NCBI GenBank assembly: GCA_024275995.1
Contig: JAJRYB010000012.1
Coordinates: 1 to 37,147, forward strand
Length of the DNA stretch: 37,147 bases
Reading direction: 5' to 3'
DNA from: Planctomycetota bacterium
GTDB taxonomy: Bacteria > Planctomycetota > Phycisphaerae > SM23-33
Below the pieces are notes generated by a model that did no database searches, was not told the DNA's origin, and worked only from the letters and a program-made list of their open reading frames with translations. A program made the position numbers and the translations under genes. Shown here piece after piece: positions 14,434 through 23,843 of this stretch (the stretch's first letter is position 1; the number at the start of each line of letters is the position of its first letter).

Positions 14434-15003
14434 TCAACAGTTATTTGACAGTGCGATTTCCCGTCGCAGACGCAGATACTCAGCCACATGCCGCCGGTTT
14501 CCCGTTTGGGAGGCTTTTTCGGCTGCCTTGGCCAGGTTCGCCGCCATGGTTACGTTGCGAATGGACGCGGTTCTCGGCGGTAGAGAAGCGTCTTCCTCTT
14601 TGGCGAGAAACGGCTTGTCTACCAACAGCCGCTCTACGCTCTGAGCCAGAGTGTCCGGATCGAGTTCTTCACCCAGATCGACCCTCTTGGAAAGCAGCAG
14701 TGACGCCGCATCCAGGTCAACGACTCCGGCACAGCTCAATATGCGTTCAGCCGACAGGCGGTTCCGGGTAACGGTCAACTGGTGATTCGTTTCGTCCCTT
14801 TGCGCTTCTGCCGCCGCCAACTCATCGCTTTGTGCGTGGAGCTGCGTCTGCAATTCACCGAGCTTCTGCTCGACTTCCTGAATCCTGGTTTCAGCCTGTT
14901 GTGCCCGTCGGCGGTACTTGATGGATTCGCCCACAGGTACGAGTCTTGGCGCGCCGGATTGATCCTGGCTTTCTTCCGGATTCTCAACTTCTGTTTCTGG
15001 CAT
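14434..15003 (-). CDS. Phage scaffolding-like protein
   Basis: A 189-residue protein located between portal and capsid genes, where scaffold genes lie. The N-terminus is acidic and disordered (PETEVENPEESQDQSG), residues about 30-85 form a long predicted coiled coil (RRAQQAETRIQEVEQKLGEL onwards), and the C-terminal part is helical and ends with basic residues (RRHVAEYLRLRREI), the usual capsid-binding end of scaffolds. The ATG at 15003 has AAGGAAA upstream; the open frame extends further but overlaps the portal gene and is not expected to be translated. It probably guides capsid assembly and then leaves the shell. Confidence 0.65.
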   Translation of the reverse strand: MPETEVENPEESQDQSGAPRLVPVGESIKYRRRAQQAETRIQEVEQKLGELQTQLHAQSDELAAAEAQRDETNHQLTVTRNRLSAERILSCAGVVDLDAASLLLSKRVDLGEELDPDTLAQSVERLLVDKPFLAKEEDASLPPRTASIRNVTMAANLAKAAEKASQTGNRRHVAEYLRLRREIALSNNC

Positions 15004-15022
15004 GTAACTTTTCCTTATGTGT

Positions 15023-16696
15023 TCAGATGTTCCGATTTCGGGTATCTTGTGTGGAATATCCGAGCTCGGAGAGCACAGTCTCCTGCGGGACTCCGAGCTG
15101 GATTTTTGTCTGGGCGTTGCGAAGTTGTTCGCTTTCGTCTGTCGGAAGGGGGTTTGACCAGAGCACTTCCGTTCTGCGATCTTCAGGCGCGGTGTGAAGG
15201 ACGCCTGTCCTGGCAAGCCACTCCAGGCATAGTTTGGCGATGGCCTGGAGTCCCCGGCCGTAGGTGAGCCTTTTCTTGGCGGTCCGCATCAACAGGCCGC
15301 TCAGCAGGACTTTCAGCGCGGTCGCACTTGTGAGGTGACCGATGTTGCCCCGGACGAGTCCCGCAGCCAGCGGTGTGACGCCGGAAACCTTGTCCATCGC
15401 CTGGCGCACCTCTTCGATATGAGCATCCTCGCTGGGAGAACCCGTGTCGGTGCCGAATTCCTCGATGCGTGCATCGAGATTCTGCGTAGCCCACATCTGC
15501 CCTGGGCCAACCGGTCGTTCGAGAAAATCGTCAATCCCTTTTCCAAGGTACATCTTGAACGACTGGTAGGTCACACGATTGGCGCGATCGGACAGCCGTG
15601 TGTTAAGTTCGTCCTGGAGCGGAATCAGCGGTTCCACGTCGCTCTGGCCTTCGTAACTGCCCGGCATCGCGAGGTTCTGAACGTGAACGATCGGTATCCT
15701 CCCGAGGGCATTTGGGCCTTCCGCCACAAGTACCCGGTCCTCGTATCGCTGCCACCACGACGGGCCGAAAATTTCCACTACCTCGACGACGGCTTGCGCC
15801 TGGCGATCTTTGCCGAGGTGGAACCAGGCTCGTTTGGACCCGGCGAGCCTGGACGGGCACTTGTGAAAACGCTGGATCCAGTAACGCGTGTGCGTGTACT
15901 CGTTTTCGTCCAGAATGGGCAGAACTCGGGGCGCCTCGATCGTCTCAAGTTGGATTTTGCGGGCCGACGCCAGAACCCGTCGCAATGCGGTTCTAGACCC
16001 AGCGCGGTCCGAGTCCTGCAACCGTTCCGGTTTGAAAGATTTCTTTCCCGAGTCGGAGCCGTCGCCGCTCGCGGTTTCGGGACCGTTTTTAGAAGTGCCC
16101 GGCCGGCTTGGTCCGTCGCCTGGAAGCGCTTCGGTGGAGGGGGCGCTTTGCGGGCGGAAAAGGGAACCGAATCGCTCTGGCTTATAGCCGGCCGGGGTGC
16201 GAAGTGCGATATCAATGAATCCGTATATGGAACCCAACAGGGCGATTTCCTGAAGCAGACCAATGCCGCCGTTGGCATCCAGGATCGTGTCGAGCACCGT
16301 TTCAATAACGCCTGCCACATGAGGATCAGGCGCCAGTGACTTGATGGTGACAGGCTTTCCGAAGAGAAAGTCGACCATCGTGTGGATACGCCACGCAATG
16401 TCGTTCTCGATGACGACTTCTTTTCGTCGCAAGTCCGTCGTTCCGTTGCTGGCGTTGGATCTGAAGATGCCGGTGATACGTGCCGGAAGACCCACCTCCT
16501 GCGCCTGAAAATATGGTCGACTGTTGGAATTCAGTACCCTGGAGGTCGGGCCTTCGATTGGTAGAAGCGGGTTGCGGAAGTAGTCCCATCGTTGCTTGCG
16601 GGACATCGTCGGCTGGGACGATTGCCGATCGATCATGTACGCCAGATACTCGTCAGAAAGTTGCGGGTCTTGGAAGTTCGCCAGGTTGAAAGCCAT
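15023..16696 (-). CDS. Phage portal protein (SPP1 gp6-like)
   Basis: A 557-residue portal protein, which forms the ring at one capsid vertex through which DNA passes. Recognisable features are the WRIHTMVDFLFGKPVTIKS segment (about 102-120), the stem/crown helices with QDELNTRLSDRANRV, and the late segment VTPLAAGLVRGNIGHLTSAT before a long helix with MRTAKKRLTYGRG. Residues about 180-235 are a Ser/Gly/Pro-rich, probably disordered insertion (PSTEALPGDGPSRPG, SGDGSDSGKK) within the wing region. A strong GAGGAGAT precedes the ATG at 16696. It is the first gene of the block; a terminase would normally lie just upstream, but here there is a repeat element and then host purB. Confidence 0.85.
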   Translation of the reverse strand: MAFNLANFQDPQLSDEYLAYMIDRQSSQPTMSRKQRWDYFRNPLLPIEGPTSRVLNSNSRPYFQAQEVGLPARITGIFRSNASNGTTDLRRKEVVIENDIAWRIHTMVDFLFGKPVTIKSLAPDPHVAGVIETVLDTILDANGGIGLLQEIALLGSIYGFIDIALRTPAGYKPERFGSLFRPQSAPSTEALPGDGPSRPGTSKNGPETASGDGSDSGKKSFKPERLQDSDRAGSRTALRRVLASARKIQLETIEAPRVLPILDENEYTHTRYWIQRFHKCPSRLAGSKRAWFHLGKDRQAQAVVEVVEIFGPSWWQRYEDRVLVAEGPNALGRIPIVHVQNLAMPGSYEGQSDVEPLIPLQDELNTRLSDRANRVTYQSFKMYLGKGIDDFLERPVGPGQMWATQNLDARIEEFGTDTGSPSEDAHIEEVRQAMDKVSGVTPLAAGLVRGNIGHLTSATALKVLLSGLLMRTAKKRLTYGRGLQAIAKLCLEWLARTGVLHTAPEDRRTEVLWSNPLPTDESEQLRNAQTKIQLGVPQETVLSELGYSTQDTRNRNI

Positions 16697-16718
16697 CTAT
16701 GTATCTCCTCAACCTAGG

Positions 16719-16875
16719 GCGAATACCCATGTTTGTGTGGACCAAACGGGGAACTTTTCGTGAGCGGGATTTTCTAACTTGTGGCAGGACAAGGAGAAAA
16801 AATTTTGGATTTTTTCCTCCTGTTATGGGGATCGACTGGACTTTTTGGGCGCACAAAATGGGCACGTACTGCGCC
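16719..16875. repeat. About 155 bp dispersed element, copy 1
   Basis: This stretch is a diverged copy of 28644-28798. Both start CGAATACCC, hold two related units about 110 bases apart (here GTTTGTGTGGACCAAACGGG and TTTTTGGGCGCACAAAATGG), and have an AT-rich hairpin in the middle (here AGGAGAAAAAA facing TTTTTTCCTCCT). An open frame of 75 codons on the plus strand is a by-product. It lies at the edge of the phage-like block, before the portal gene. Confidence 0.6.
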
Positions 16876-16963
16876 TATGATTGTCTATGGCCGGAAGATA
16901 TGTTCCCGTTCAACTTTCCAGGGTAATGACATTGTGGCCCAAACCTGCTAAACTCCGGTCCTT

Positions 16964-18394
16964 ATGAGCAATTCAAACAGTTACACAAGCCCGTTGGTCG
17001 AGCGGTATGCCAGTCGCGAAATGCGGGAACTGTTCTCGCCACAGAAAAAGTTCTCCACATGGCGAAGGTTGTGGCTGGCGCTGGCTGAAGCGCAGAAAGA
17101 GTTGGGGCTGGATATAACCGCCGCTCAATTATGCCAGATGGCGGAGCATCTGGATGACGTCGATTTCGCCAGGGCAGGGGAATACGAGCGCCAACTGCGG
17201 CATGACGTCATGGCCCACATCCATGCCTTTGGCGACGTCGCGCCGGACGCAAAACCGATTATTCATCTCGGCGCGACCAGTCAATTTGTCGTGGATAACA
17301 CGGATGCGATCCTGATGCGGGAAGCTATCGGCCTGCTCGTCGGAAAGCTCGTAAACGTAGTCAATGCCCTCGCATCATTCGCGCTGGAACACCGGGATTT
17401 GCCATGCCTGGCGTTTACGCATTTCCAACCGGCCCAGATGACCACGATAGGAAAACGTGCCGCCCTGTGGTGCCGGGATTTCCTGTACGACCTTGATGAT
17501 CTGGAGTATCGACTGGATGGCCTTGAGTTTCGCGGCGTTAAGGGAACTACGGGAACCCAGGCGAGCTACCTTGCATTGTTCGAAGGCGATCACGAGAAAG
17601 TTGAAGCTCTTGATAAGATCGTGGCTGGAAAAATGAGCTTCGAAAAGGTCAGCCGGATTACGGGACAAACGTACAGTCGAAAGATCGACGCCGGCGTGGC
17701 ACAAGTATTGGCGGGAATCGGCGCCACGGTTCACAAGTTTTGTAATGACGTGCGCCTCCTTGCTCATCGAAAGGAGGTCGAAGAACCGTTCGAATCGACG
17801 CAGGTTGGATCGAGTGCCATGGCGTACAAACGCAACCCCATGCGTTGTGAGCGCGCGACCGGACTGGCGAGATTCCTGATGGACGTGGCGTCAAGTCCTC
17901 TGCATACTGCGGCAGAGCAGTGGTTCGAACGCACGCTCGACGATTCCGCAAACAAGCGAATCGTCATTCCGGAGGCTTTCCTGGCTGCCGACGCCATTCT
18001 CGGAATCGTGCTTAACGTTTCACGGGGACTGGTTGTTTATCCCGCCGTCATCGCGGCCAATGCGGCTGCGGAGTTGCCGTTCATGGCGACGGAGAATATT
18101 TTGATGGCGGCGGTAAAGGCTGGGGGCGACCGGCAGGACTTGCACGAGCGGATTCGGCGTCACAGCCAGGCAGCGGCGCAGCAGGTCAAAGAACATGGTC
18201 GTCCGAATGACCTGATCGAACGCCTTAAGGGCGACGAAGGCTTTTCCGGTATCGATATGGATTCGCTTCTCGATCCGGCGTCGTTTACGGGGAGATCCTC
18301 ACAACAGGTCGATGCCTTCCTGGACGAGATGGTCGAACCTGTCCTCAAACGATACGCAGATCGGCTGGGACAAAAAAGCGAGCTGGACGTCTGA
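16964..18394 (+). CDS. purB: Adenylosuccinate lyase
   Basis: A 476-residue fumarase/aspartase superfamily enzyme that catalyses two beta-eliminations in purine synthesis: SAICAR to AICAR and adenylosuccinate to AMP, both releasing fumarate. The signature loop [10 protein letters not shown] is at 283-292, holding the catalytic serine. His153 in THFQPAQ is the likely general acid/base partner, and HLGATSQFV (101-109) holds another active-site piece. The YKRNP version of the loop and the length match the ADSL type found in animals and many bacteria rather than the shorter Bacillus type. The ribosome binding site before the ATG is not obvious. The gene stands alone between the phage-like block and the convergent murD. 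Confidence 0.93.
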   Translation: MSNSNSYTSPLVERYASREMRELFSPQKKFSTWRRLWLALAEAQKELGLDITAAQLCQMAEHLDDVDFARAGEYERQLRHDVMAHIHAFGDVAPDAKPIIHLGATSQFVVDNTDAILMREAIGLLVGKLVNVVNALASFALEHRDLPCLAFTHFQPAQMTTIGKRAALWCRDFLYDLDDLEYRLDGLEFRGVKGTTGTQASYLALFEGDHEKVEALDKIVAGKMSFEKVSRITGQTYSRKIDAGVAQVLAGIGATVHKFCNDVRLLAHRKEVEEPFESTQVGSSAMAYKRNPMRCERATGLARFLMDVASSPLHTAAEQWFERTLDDSANKRIVIPEAFLAADAILGIVLNVSRGLVVYPAVIAANAAAELPFMATENILMAAVKAGGDRQDLHERIRRHSQAAAQQVKEHGRPNDLIERLKGDEGFSGIDMDSLLDPASFTGRSSQQVDAFLDEMVEPVLKRYADRLGQKSELDV

Positions 18395-18399
18395 CGTTG

Positions 18400-18425
18400 C
18401 CGTGGGGCCTCGGGGAAATTACCCC
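18400..18425. terminator. Weak hairpin between convergent purB and murD
   Basis: TGGGG and CCCCA, separated by 14 bases, lie in the 24-base gap between the two convergent stops. The stem is short and there is no long T-run, so this is a weak candidate for a shared end. Confidence 0.2.
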
Positions 18426-19741
18426 ATAACCAGACGCGTAAACTCATTCCCTCTCTGTTCGTAATTCAGGAACATGTCGTAGCTGGCGCAAGCGGGCGAG
18501 AGCAGAACGACGTCGCCGGATTCCGCCAGAGACCTTGCTGCCGAAACCGAGGAACTGAGGCTGTCGGCCTGTTCGATGACGGGGCCTATGTTCCCTGCCG
18601 CCTTGCGCGTCGCCGATGCGATTGCTTCGCCCGTGGCGCCTATGACGATCAGCGCCTTTACCCTTTCGGCAATGACGGCCCCCAAATGGGCGAAGTCCAC
18701 CCCCTTATCGTAGCCTCCGGCGATCAGGATAACCCGGCCCGGATCGAACGCCTCGATCGCTACGATGGCGCCCTCCGGCGTTGTGCACTTCGAATCGTTA
18801 TAGAAAAGTATGCCGTCCTGCTTTGCGAGCAGTTGAAGACGATGGGGCAGGCCCGCAAATTGCCGTAGCGACGATGCTACGACTGACCGGTCAAGGCCGA
18901 ACTCGCGGGCGATACGCCATGCCGCCTGTGCATTCGCCTGGTTGTGGCAGCCGGGCACCGCCAACTCGAACGGTTCGCCAAGCGGGTCGAAAAATGCCGT
19001 TCGTCCGGGTGTTTCATCCTGCCACGCTCTTGTCTCTTCGCACTGAGCGTTGAGAATCAGCAAATCATCGGCACCCTGGTAGCGAAAGATATTTTTCTTG
19101 GCCAGTGCATACGCACCCATGGTTCTGTGCCGGTCCAGATGATTTGGGGTAAGGTTCGTCACGAGGGCGACATGGGGGCTTTTTCGTACGAAGGGGACGT
19201 TCTCAAGCTGAAAGCTCGAAAGCTCCAGGACGACGATGTCCGTCGGGGCGATGTTGTCCAACTTGTCCAGAAGGCACACGCCGATGTTGCCTCCGACGTG
19301 AACGTTAAAGTTGCATGAAAGGGCTGCTCCTGTCATGGCGGTCGTGGTGGATTTGCCTACACTGCCGGTTATCCCGACGATAGGTGCGGCACATCGCTGA
19401 AGGAACAGGTTCGTCTCGCTCGTTCGAGGGACTCCGACGGCGTCGGCTGCGAGCAGGAGAGGATGGTCAGAGGGCATGGCTGGGTTCACAACCAGCAGGT
19501 CCGCATCAAGGAAGTCTTTTTCCTCATGCGAACCGAGATGAAGGACCACGTCAAGGGCGGCGATCTTCGCCAGGGAGTCTTCAAGCTTCTCTGCCGGCGC
19601 CTTGTCGGAAACAGTCACCCGAGCGCCCTGCTCGCACAGCCATTTCGTTACCCCGATCCCGCCGCCGAAGCGACCCAGTCCTACGACGGTCACACGGAGT
19701 CCGGCGAGTGTGGGAATCGAACTGGACGGTTCTGCGTTCAT
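18419..19741 (-). CDS. murD: UDP-N-acetylmuramoyl-L-alanine--D-glutamate ligase
   Basis: A 440-residue Mur ligase that adds D-glutamate to UDP-MurNAc-L-Ala with ATP in cytoplasmic peptidoglycan precursor synthesis. The N-terminal domain starts with a Rossmann-like VTVVGLGRFGGGIG (17-30). The central domain has the P-loop TGSVGKST (125-132). The C-terminal domain has the YNDSKCTTPEGAIVAIEAF motif, the MurD version of the substrate lysine/ADP region. Length is normal. The start at 19741 lies 5 bases after the M16 peptidase stop, so it is cotranscribed with the two peptidases. It is separated from the usual dcw cell wall cluster. Confidence 0.92.
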   Translation of the reverse strand: MNAEPSSSIPTLAGLRVTVVGLGRFGGGIGVTKWLCEQGARVTVSDKAPAEKLEDSLAKIAALDVVLHLGSHEEKDFLDADLLVVNPAMPSDHPLLLAADAVGVPRTSETNLFLQRCAAPIVGITGSVGKSTTTAMTGAALSCNFNVHVGGNIGVCLLDKLDNIAPTDIVVLELSSFQLENVPFVRKSPHVALVTNLTPNHLDRHRTMGAYALAKKNIFRYQGADDLLILNAQCEETRAWQDETPGRTAFFDPLGEPFELAVPGCHNQANAQAAWRIAREFGLDRSVVASSLRQFAGLPHRLQLLAKQDGILFYNDSKCTTPEGAIVAIEAFDPGRVILIAGGYDKGVDFAHLGAVIAERVKALIVIGATGEAIASATRKAAGNIGPVIEQADSLSSSVSAARSLAESGDVVLLSPACASYDMFLNYEQRGNEFTRLVMG

Positions 19742-19746
19742 GGCGA

Positions 19747-20976
19747 TCAGGATAGGCTCTCAAGCGGGCCGAGCCCAAGCACCGTCCTCGCCGACAGATC
19801 GTAACGGCGAGCAACTTCGACGACTTCTTCCGCGGTGACTTGGAGCAGCCTCTCGATGTCGTCCGACAGGGGGACGTATTGTTTCATGTAAACCCACTCG
19901 AAACCGACCGCCGTCAGGCGACCCATCGGTTGTTCTCCCTTGGCCGTTGCGCCGGTCGCGATTTTGTTCTTGGCAGCCTCCAGCTCCGTATCGGTCGGTC
20001 CGGACTCGGCAAAGGTTTGGAATTCGGATGCCGCTATCCGTGTGGCCTCCACAGCCCGGTCCGCATCGGATGAGATAAATGTCAGGAATACCCCTTCGCG
20101 ATCAAAGGGGCTGTATGTCATCGAGGCCTCATCGGCGATCGCCGGGTCCACCAGGGCGTAGTAAAGTCGGCTGCCCGTCGTGTCTCCAACGATTGCCGCC
20201 AGTATCTGGGCTGCGTAGCGGGCGTCGTCCTGGCAGGAGGGGGCCTTGGACATTATCCCGATATGCTCGCGAGATACCTTCCGATCGGTAATGACCGACG
20301 TAGCGCGGGGAGGGTGCGATTCGAAATGTTCCCGTCCGGTGCGCGACGGCGTCCAGGACGAACACAAGTCGGCTATCTGCGCCGCGAAAGCGTCGAAATC
20401 CAGGTTACCTACACCGGCGACTGTAATATTATCGGGAGAGTAACGCCTGTCGAAATAGGCCTGCATGCCCTCCTGTCGTAATGCCTCGATCGATTCCGTG
20501 CTTCCGAGAATGCGGTTGCCCAGAGGATGCCCTTGGAAATGTGCGCTCATGAGTCCATCGTAAACGCGGAACTTCGGCTGATCCTTGTACAGGGCGATTT
20601 CATCCAGGATGACGCCTTTCTCCACGTCGAAGTCCTCTTTACGCAGGGCGGGTCTCATGATGTCGCAGAGCAAATCCACCAGAGGCGCCTGGAACTCGGG
20701 CAGGACGGCGGCGAAGTAGACCGTGTTCTCCTCGTTTGTGAATGCGTTGTAGTTTGCGCCGAGCTCGTCGAATGTGCGATTGACGTCCAGGGCGCTGCGC
20801 CGATGTGTTCCCTTGAACACCATATGCTCGAGGAAATGACTTACGCCCGAAACGTCGGATGTCTCGTCTCGACTGCCCGTACGCACGAAAAACCCAGCCG
20901 CCATCGACGCCGCCGTTGGATTAACCTCCGCGACGATATCCAGGCCGTTATTCAATTGCATGTGTTCGAATTTCAC
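19747..20976 (-). CDS. M16-family zinc metallopeptidase, active subunit
   Basis: A 409-residue M16 (pitrilysin/MPP-like) peptidase of the short, two-domain class that works as a pair. The inverted zinc motif HFLEH is at 47-51 (His47, Glu50, His51), and the downstream third ligand lies in VEKGVILDEI (Glu119 or Glu126), about 75 residues on. The C-terminal domain has the inactive repeat of the fold. It follows the inactive subunit with a 4-base gap and precedes murD. The pair likely degrades or processes peptides; such proteins may be periplasmic or cytoplasmic, and no clear signal peptide is seen here, so a cytoplasmic location is favoured. Confidence 0.9.
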   Translation of the reverse strand: MKFEHMQLNNGLDIVAEVNPTAASMAAGFFVRTGSRDETSDVSGVSHFLEHMVFKGTHRRSALDVNRTFDELGANYNAFTNEENTVYFAAVLPEFQAPLVDLLCDIMRPALRKEDFDVEKGVILDEIALYKDQPKFRVYDGLMSAHFQGHPLGNRILGSTESIEALRQEGMQAYFDRRYSPDNITVAGVGNLDFDAFAAQIADLCSSWTPSRTGREHFESHPPRATSVITDRKVSREHIGIMSKAPSCQDDARYAAQILAAIVGDTTGSRLYYALVDPAIADEASMTYSPFDREGVFLTFISSDADRAVEATRIAASEFQTFAESGPTDTELEAAKNKIATGATAKGEQPMGRLTAVGFEWVYMKQYVPLSDDIERLLQVTAEEVVEVARRYDLSARTVLGLGPLESLS

Positions 20977-20980
20977 GGAT

Positions 20981-22225
20981 TCACTCGCTGATAATGGACG
21001 TATCCAGTGCTTGCGGGCCTAGTGTCAACACGACGAAATCCTTCGCTGGATAATCCCGCAGATATTCCAGAACATCCGTCCGACTTACGCCGTCTATTGC
21101 CTCCGATATTTCCTTCAATCCTCGCAGGCGTCTGAGATGATACCAATCACTTATCATGGATTCTGATCGCGCAGCCGTCGATTCGCCCTGCATTACGAGC
21201 GCACTCTTGAGCTGTGTGCGCGCCCTGTCGAGTTCGTGATCTTCGATTCCCTCTTCCAGGCGGCGGAGTTCCAGTACCGTAACGTCGAACGTCTTCTGCG
21301 CCAGGTCCGGCCGGGTTCCGGCATAGGTGAAAAACCCCGCATGGTCTTTCAGACTGTGATAGCAGCAGGATACGTGATACGCCAGACCCCGTTTCTCGCG
21401 GACCTCCGTAAACAGTCTGCCACTCATACCGCACGATAGTACAGCCTCGGCCATGCGAGCTGAGTAATAGTGATCGTCACATGGTGGCACGGATGGGTGG
21501 GCGAGTGCTATGTGAGTCTGTGCGGATTCTTTCTCTACGTGTGTGACGCCGTTTTGGGCTGGCCTGGTGTTCGCCGGATGAGGAGAGCCGGATGACCAGT
21601 CGCCGAACAACTCGGCGGCAACATCTCGAAATTGTTCCCACTCGAAATTCCCCGCTACTGCGAGGATCGTTCCATCAGGGCTGAAAGAAGCGGCTGCGTG
21701 TTCCCTGATTGTCGTCGGGGTCATTGACTTGAGGGACTCAACCGTACCGTAGATGCATCGCCCCAGTGGAAACGGATAGAACTTCTCATAAAGCAGAAGG
21801 TTGCACTTTCGAGCGGGCTCGTCTTCCAGGGACATCAGATCCTGAAGAACCAATGCCCTCGCCGGTTCAAACGTTGTATCGTCCAAACCGGGACGGCGAA
21901 CGATGTCGGCATAGATTCTGAGAACATCATGCAGATTCCGCCCCAACTGGACGGACGAAAAAAGAACATGCCGGCTACGAACGGACTCGTGGCGCTGGCA
22001 CCCCAAAGCATCGAGCGCGTCGTTAAGCGCCCGGGTATCCCTTTCTCCTGCGCCGCGGAAAGCCCACTCCGTCGTTACATATGCTGCTCCGGAGGCGTCG
22101 TCCGGATCATAGGCAGCCCCTGCGGGTACGGCGATGGCCATGGCTGCGGATGACACGTTCGGCATTTTTTGCCCGAGAAGCGTCATGCCGTTTGAGAGCG
22201 ATTCCTGAAAAAATCTATCTGACAC
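20981..22225 (-). CDS. M16-family peptidase-like, non-catalytic subunit
   Basis: A 414-residue M16-fold protein in which the zinc motif is lost: where the active subunit has HFLEH, this one has AYVTTEWAF (about 48-56). It keeps the general fold (EHAAASFSPDGTILAVAGNF, then YSARMAEAVLSCGMSGRLF and TEVREKRGLAYHVSC). In two-chain M16 peptidases such a partner closes the chamber and helps bind substrate through an Arg/Tyr pair. The catalytic partner gene follows after 4 bases. Both genes sit just downstream of tRNA-Arg on the same strand. The start at 22225 has no strong Shine-Dalgarno sequence but gives the expected N-terminus. Confidence 0.88.
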   Translation of the reverse strand: MSDRFFQESLSNGMTLLGQKMPNVSSAAMAIAVPAGAAYDPDDASGAAYVTTEWAFRGAGERDTRALNDALDALGCQRHESVRSRHVLFSSVQLGRNLHDVLRIYADIVRRPGLDDTTFEPARALVLQDLMSLEDEPARKCNLLLYEKFYPFPLGRCIYGTVESLKSMTPTTIREHAAASFSPDGTILAVAGNFEWEQFRDVAAELFGDWSSGSPHPANTRPAQNGVTHVEKESAQTHIALAHPSVPPCDDHYYSARMAEAVLSCGMSGRLFTEVREKRGLAYHVSCCYHSLKDHAGFFTYAGTRPDLAQKTFDVTVLELRRLEEGIEDHELDRARTQLKSALVMQGESTAARSESMISDWYHLRRLRGLKEISEAIDGVSRTDVLEYLRDYPAKDFVVLTLGPQALDTSIISE

Positions 22226-22327
22226 GCAGCGCCTGCCTTTCGTCCTGCCAATACCCCCGCCACTTCTCGGCGGCCAAAAGCAGGCTATTTTCTTACGCCC
22301 TCGTATTCCTGGTTGCCTTTCGAGACA

Positions 22328-22401
22328 CGCGCCCGGCAGGACTCGAACCTGCGACCTGCGGTTTAGAAGACCGCTGCTCTATCCAACTGAGCTACGGGCG
22401 C
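22328..22401 (-). tRNA. tRNA-Arg (anticodon UCU)
   Basis: Read on the minus strand the 74-base gene folds into a full cloverleaf: the acceptor stem GCGCCCG pairs with CGGGCGC, the D arm contains AGCTCAGTTGGATAGAGC, the anticodon stem GCGGT/ACCGC encloses CTTCTAA with anticodon TCT, and the T arm contains GTTCGAGTC. No CCA is encoded. It decodes AGA/AGG. Confidence 0.96.
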
Positions 22402-22413
22402 AACCTGAGCGTA

Positions 22414-22442
22414 ATTATAATCGCTTCCTCAACGATCATAAG
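22414..22442 (-). promoter_or_regulatory. Candidate promoter of tRNA-Arg
   Basis: A perfect TATAAT (plus-strand 22414-22419) lies 13 bases before the tRNA 5' end, the right place for a -10 box. The -35 region at 17 bases spacing (CTTATG) is poor, so this is only a candidate. Confidence 0.3.
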
Positions 22443-22601
22443 AGGAATCTTGTATTTGCCCAATCCGTGATGATACACTCCCTCCTTGTTTGTCCGGGCC
22501 AGGCGAGCCTTGACGACCTGTCGGTACCAGGCGCGGTATCCAATTGATATTTCCGGAAAGTGCTGATTACGATGTGTGAAGCGGAAGGATCGAGGAGAAA
22601 C

Positions 22602-23813
22602 ATGAAGAAAAGCCTGTTCACAAGTGAATCCGTTACGAAGGGGCATCCGGACAAGGTTTGCGACCAGATTTCGGATGCCATTGTCGATAGCCTGATCGCG
22701 AAAGACCCACATGCGCGCGTGGCCTGCGAGACGCTCGTGACGACCGGGCTGGTTGTTCTGGCCGGCGAGATCACCGTGCATAATCATAAGGCGGAAGAAG
22801 CGCTTCTGGCTGCGGAAGACACGGCCCGCGACGTGATCAAGTCCATTGGATACGATGATCCGTCGACGGGGTTCGATTATCGCGCATGCGCTATCATCAA
22901 GGCGATGCACAGCCAGTCGGTTGACATCTCCCAGGGCGTTACGGCAGGGAAAGGCAAAAGCAAGGAACAGGGCGCCGGCGATCAGGGTTTGATGTTCGGC
23001 TTCGCCTGCAACGAAACCAGAAGCCTTATGCCGCTTCCCATCCAGTTGGCGCATCGTTTAACGGCCGGTCTAAGCGAAGCACGCGAAAGCGGGAAGATCA
23101 AGTGGCTTCGTCCGGACGGAAAAAGCCAGGTCACCATCGCCTACGAAGGCGACAAACCCGTTCGCATAGACACCATCGTCCTGTCCACGCAGCATACCGA
23201 GGACGTGATCAGCACGCGAACAGGCAACATGAGTTCTAAGGCGGAAAAGGAATTGATCGAGAAGGTCATCAAACCTGCCGTCATGGAAGAATGTCCCAGG
23301 ATGTGGAGTAATCACATCAAACTCCACATTAATCCGACCGGGCGTTTCGTCATCGGTGGTCCTCACGGCGATTCGGGTGTGACCGGCAGGAAGATCATAG
23401 TAGACACATACGGTGGAAGGGGAAGCCACGGCGGAGGGGCGTTCAGCGGGAAAGACCCTTCAAAGGTCGACCGTTCCGCCAGCTACATGGCTCGGTACAT
23501 CGCCAAGAACATCGTCGCAGCGAAACTCGCAACGGCCTGCGAGGTGCAGCTTGCATACGCCATTGGCGTGGCGGACCCGGTTAGCGTACTGGTGGATTGT
23601 GAAGGAACCGGCGTTATCGACGAAGAACGGCTGGGAAAAGCTGTCCGGAAAGTCTTTCCTCTCAGGCCCAAAGAGATTATCTCGCACCTGAATCTGTTGC
23701 GCCCGATCTACCGTCAGACTGCATATGACGGACACTTCGGTCGAAAAGGCGCGGCCTTTACCTGGGAAAAGACCGGCAAAACCAAGGAACTTCGTAAAGC
23801 ATGCGGTTTATGA
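22602..23813 (+). CDS. metK: S-adenosylmethionine synthetase
   Basis: A 403-residue methionine adenosyltransferase, which makes SAM from methionine and ATP and releases phosphate and pyrophosphate. Clear motifs are GHPDK (14-18), the GAGDQG loop (124-129), [18 protein letters not shown] (242-259) and the glycine-rich phosphate loop [15 protein letters not shown] (277-291). The length is slightly above the 384 residues of the E. coli enzyme. The start at 22602 is chosen because GAGGAG precedes it closely; an in-frame ATG at 22560 would add 14 residues that look non-family. I looked for a SAM riboswitch upstream and saw none. A hairpin follows the stop. Confidence 0.95.
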   Translation: MKKSLFTSESVTKGHPDKVCDQISDAIVDSLIAKDPHARVACETLVTTGLVVLAGEITVHNHKAEEALLAAEDTARDVIKSIGYDDPSTGFDYRACAIIKAMHSQSVDISQGVTAGKGKSKEQGAGDQGLMFGFACNETRSLMPLPIQLAHRLTAGLSEARESGKIKWLRPDGKSQVTIAYEGDKPVRIDTIVLSTQHTEDVISTRTGNMSSKAEKELIEKVIKPAVMEECPRMWSNHIKLHINPTGRFVIGGPHGDSGVTGRKIIVDTYGGRGSHGGGAFSGKDPSKVDRSASYMARYIAKNIVAAKLATACEVQLAYAIGVADPVSVLVDCEGTGVIDEERLGKAVRKVFPLRPKEIISHLNLLRPIYRQTAYDGHFGRKGAAFTWEKTGKTKELRKACGL

Positions 23814-23843
23814 CCGAATGGTGGAAAAAACACTGGTATTCCG

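Noticed and set aside
16699-16926. A 75-codon plus-strand ORF before purB
   Set aside because: It is the translation of the dispersed 155 bp element; a similar string appears from the second copy, and there is no ribosome binding site.
22402-22601. Possible SAM riboswitch before metK
   Set aside because: No SAM-I, SAM-II or other known SAM aptamer pattern was found by eye.
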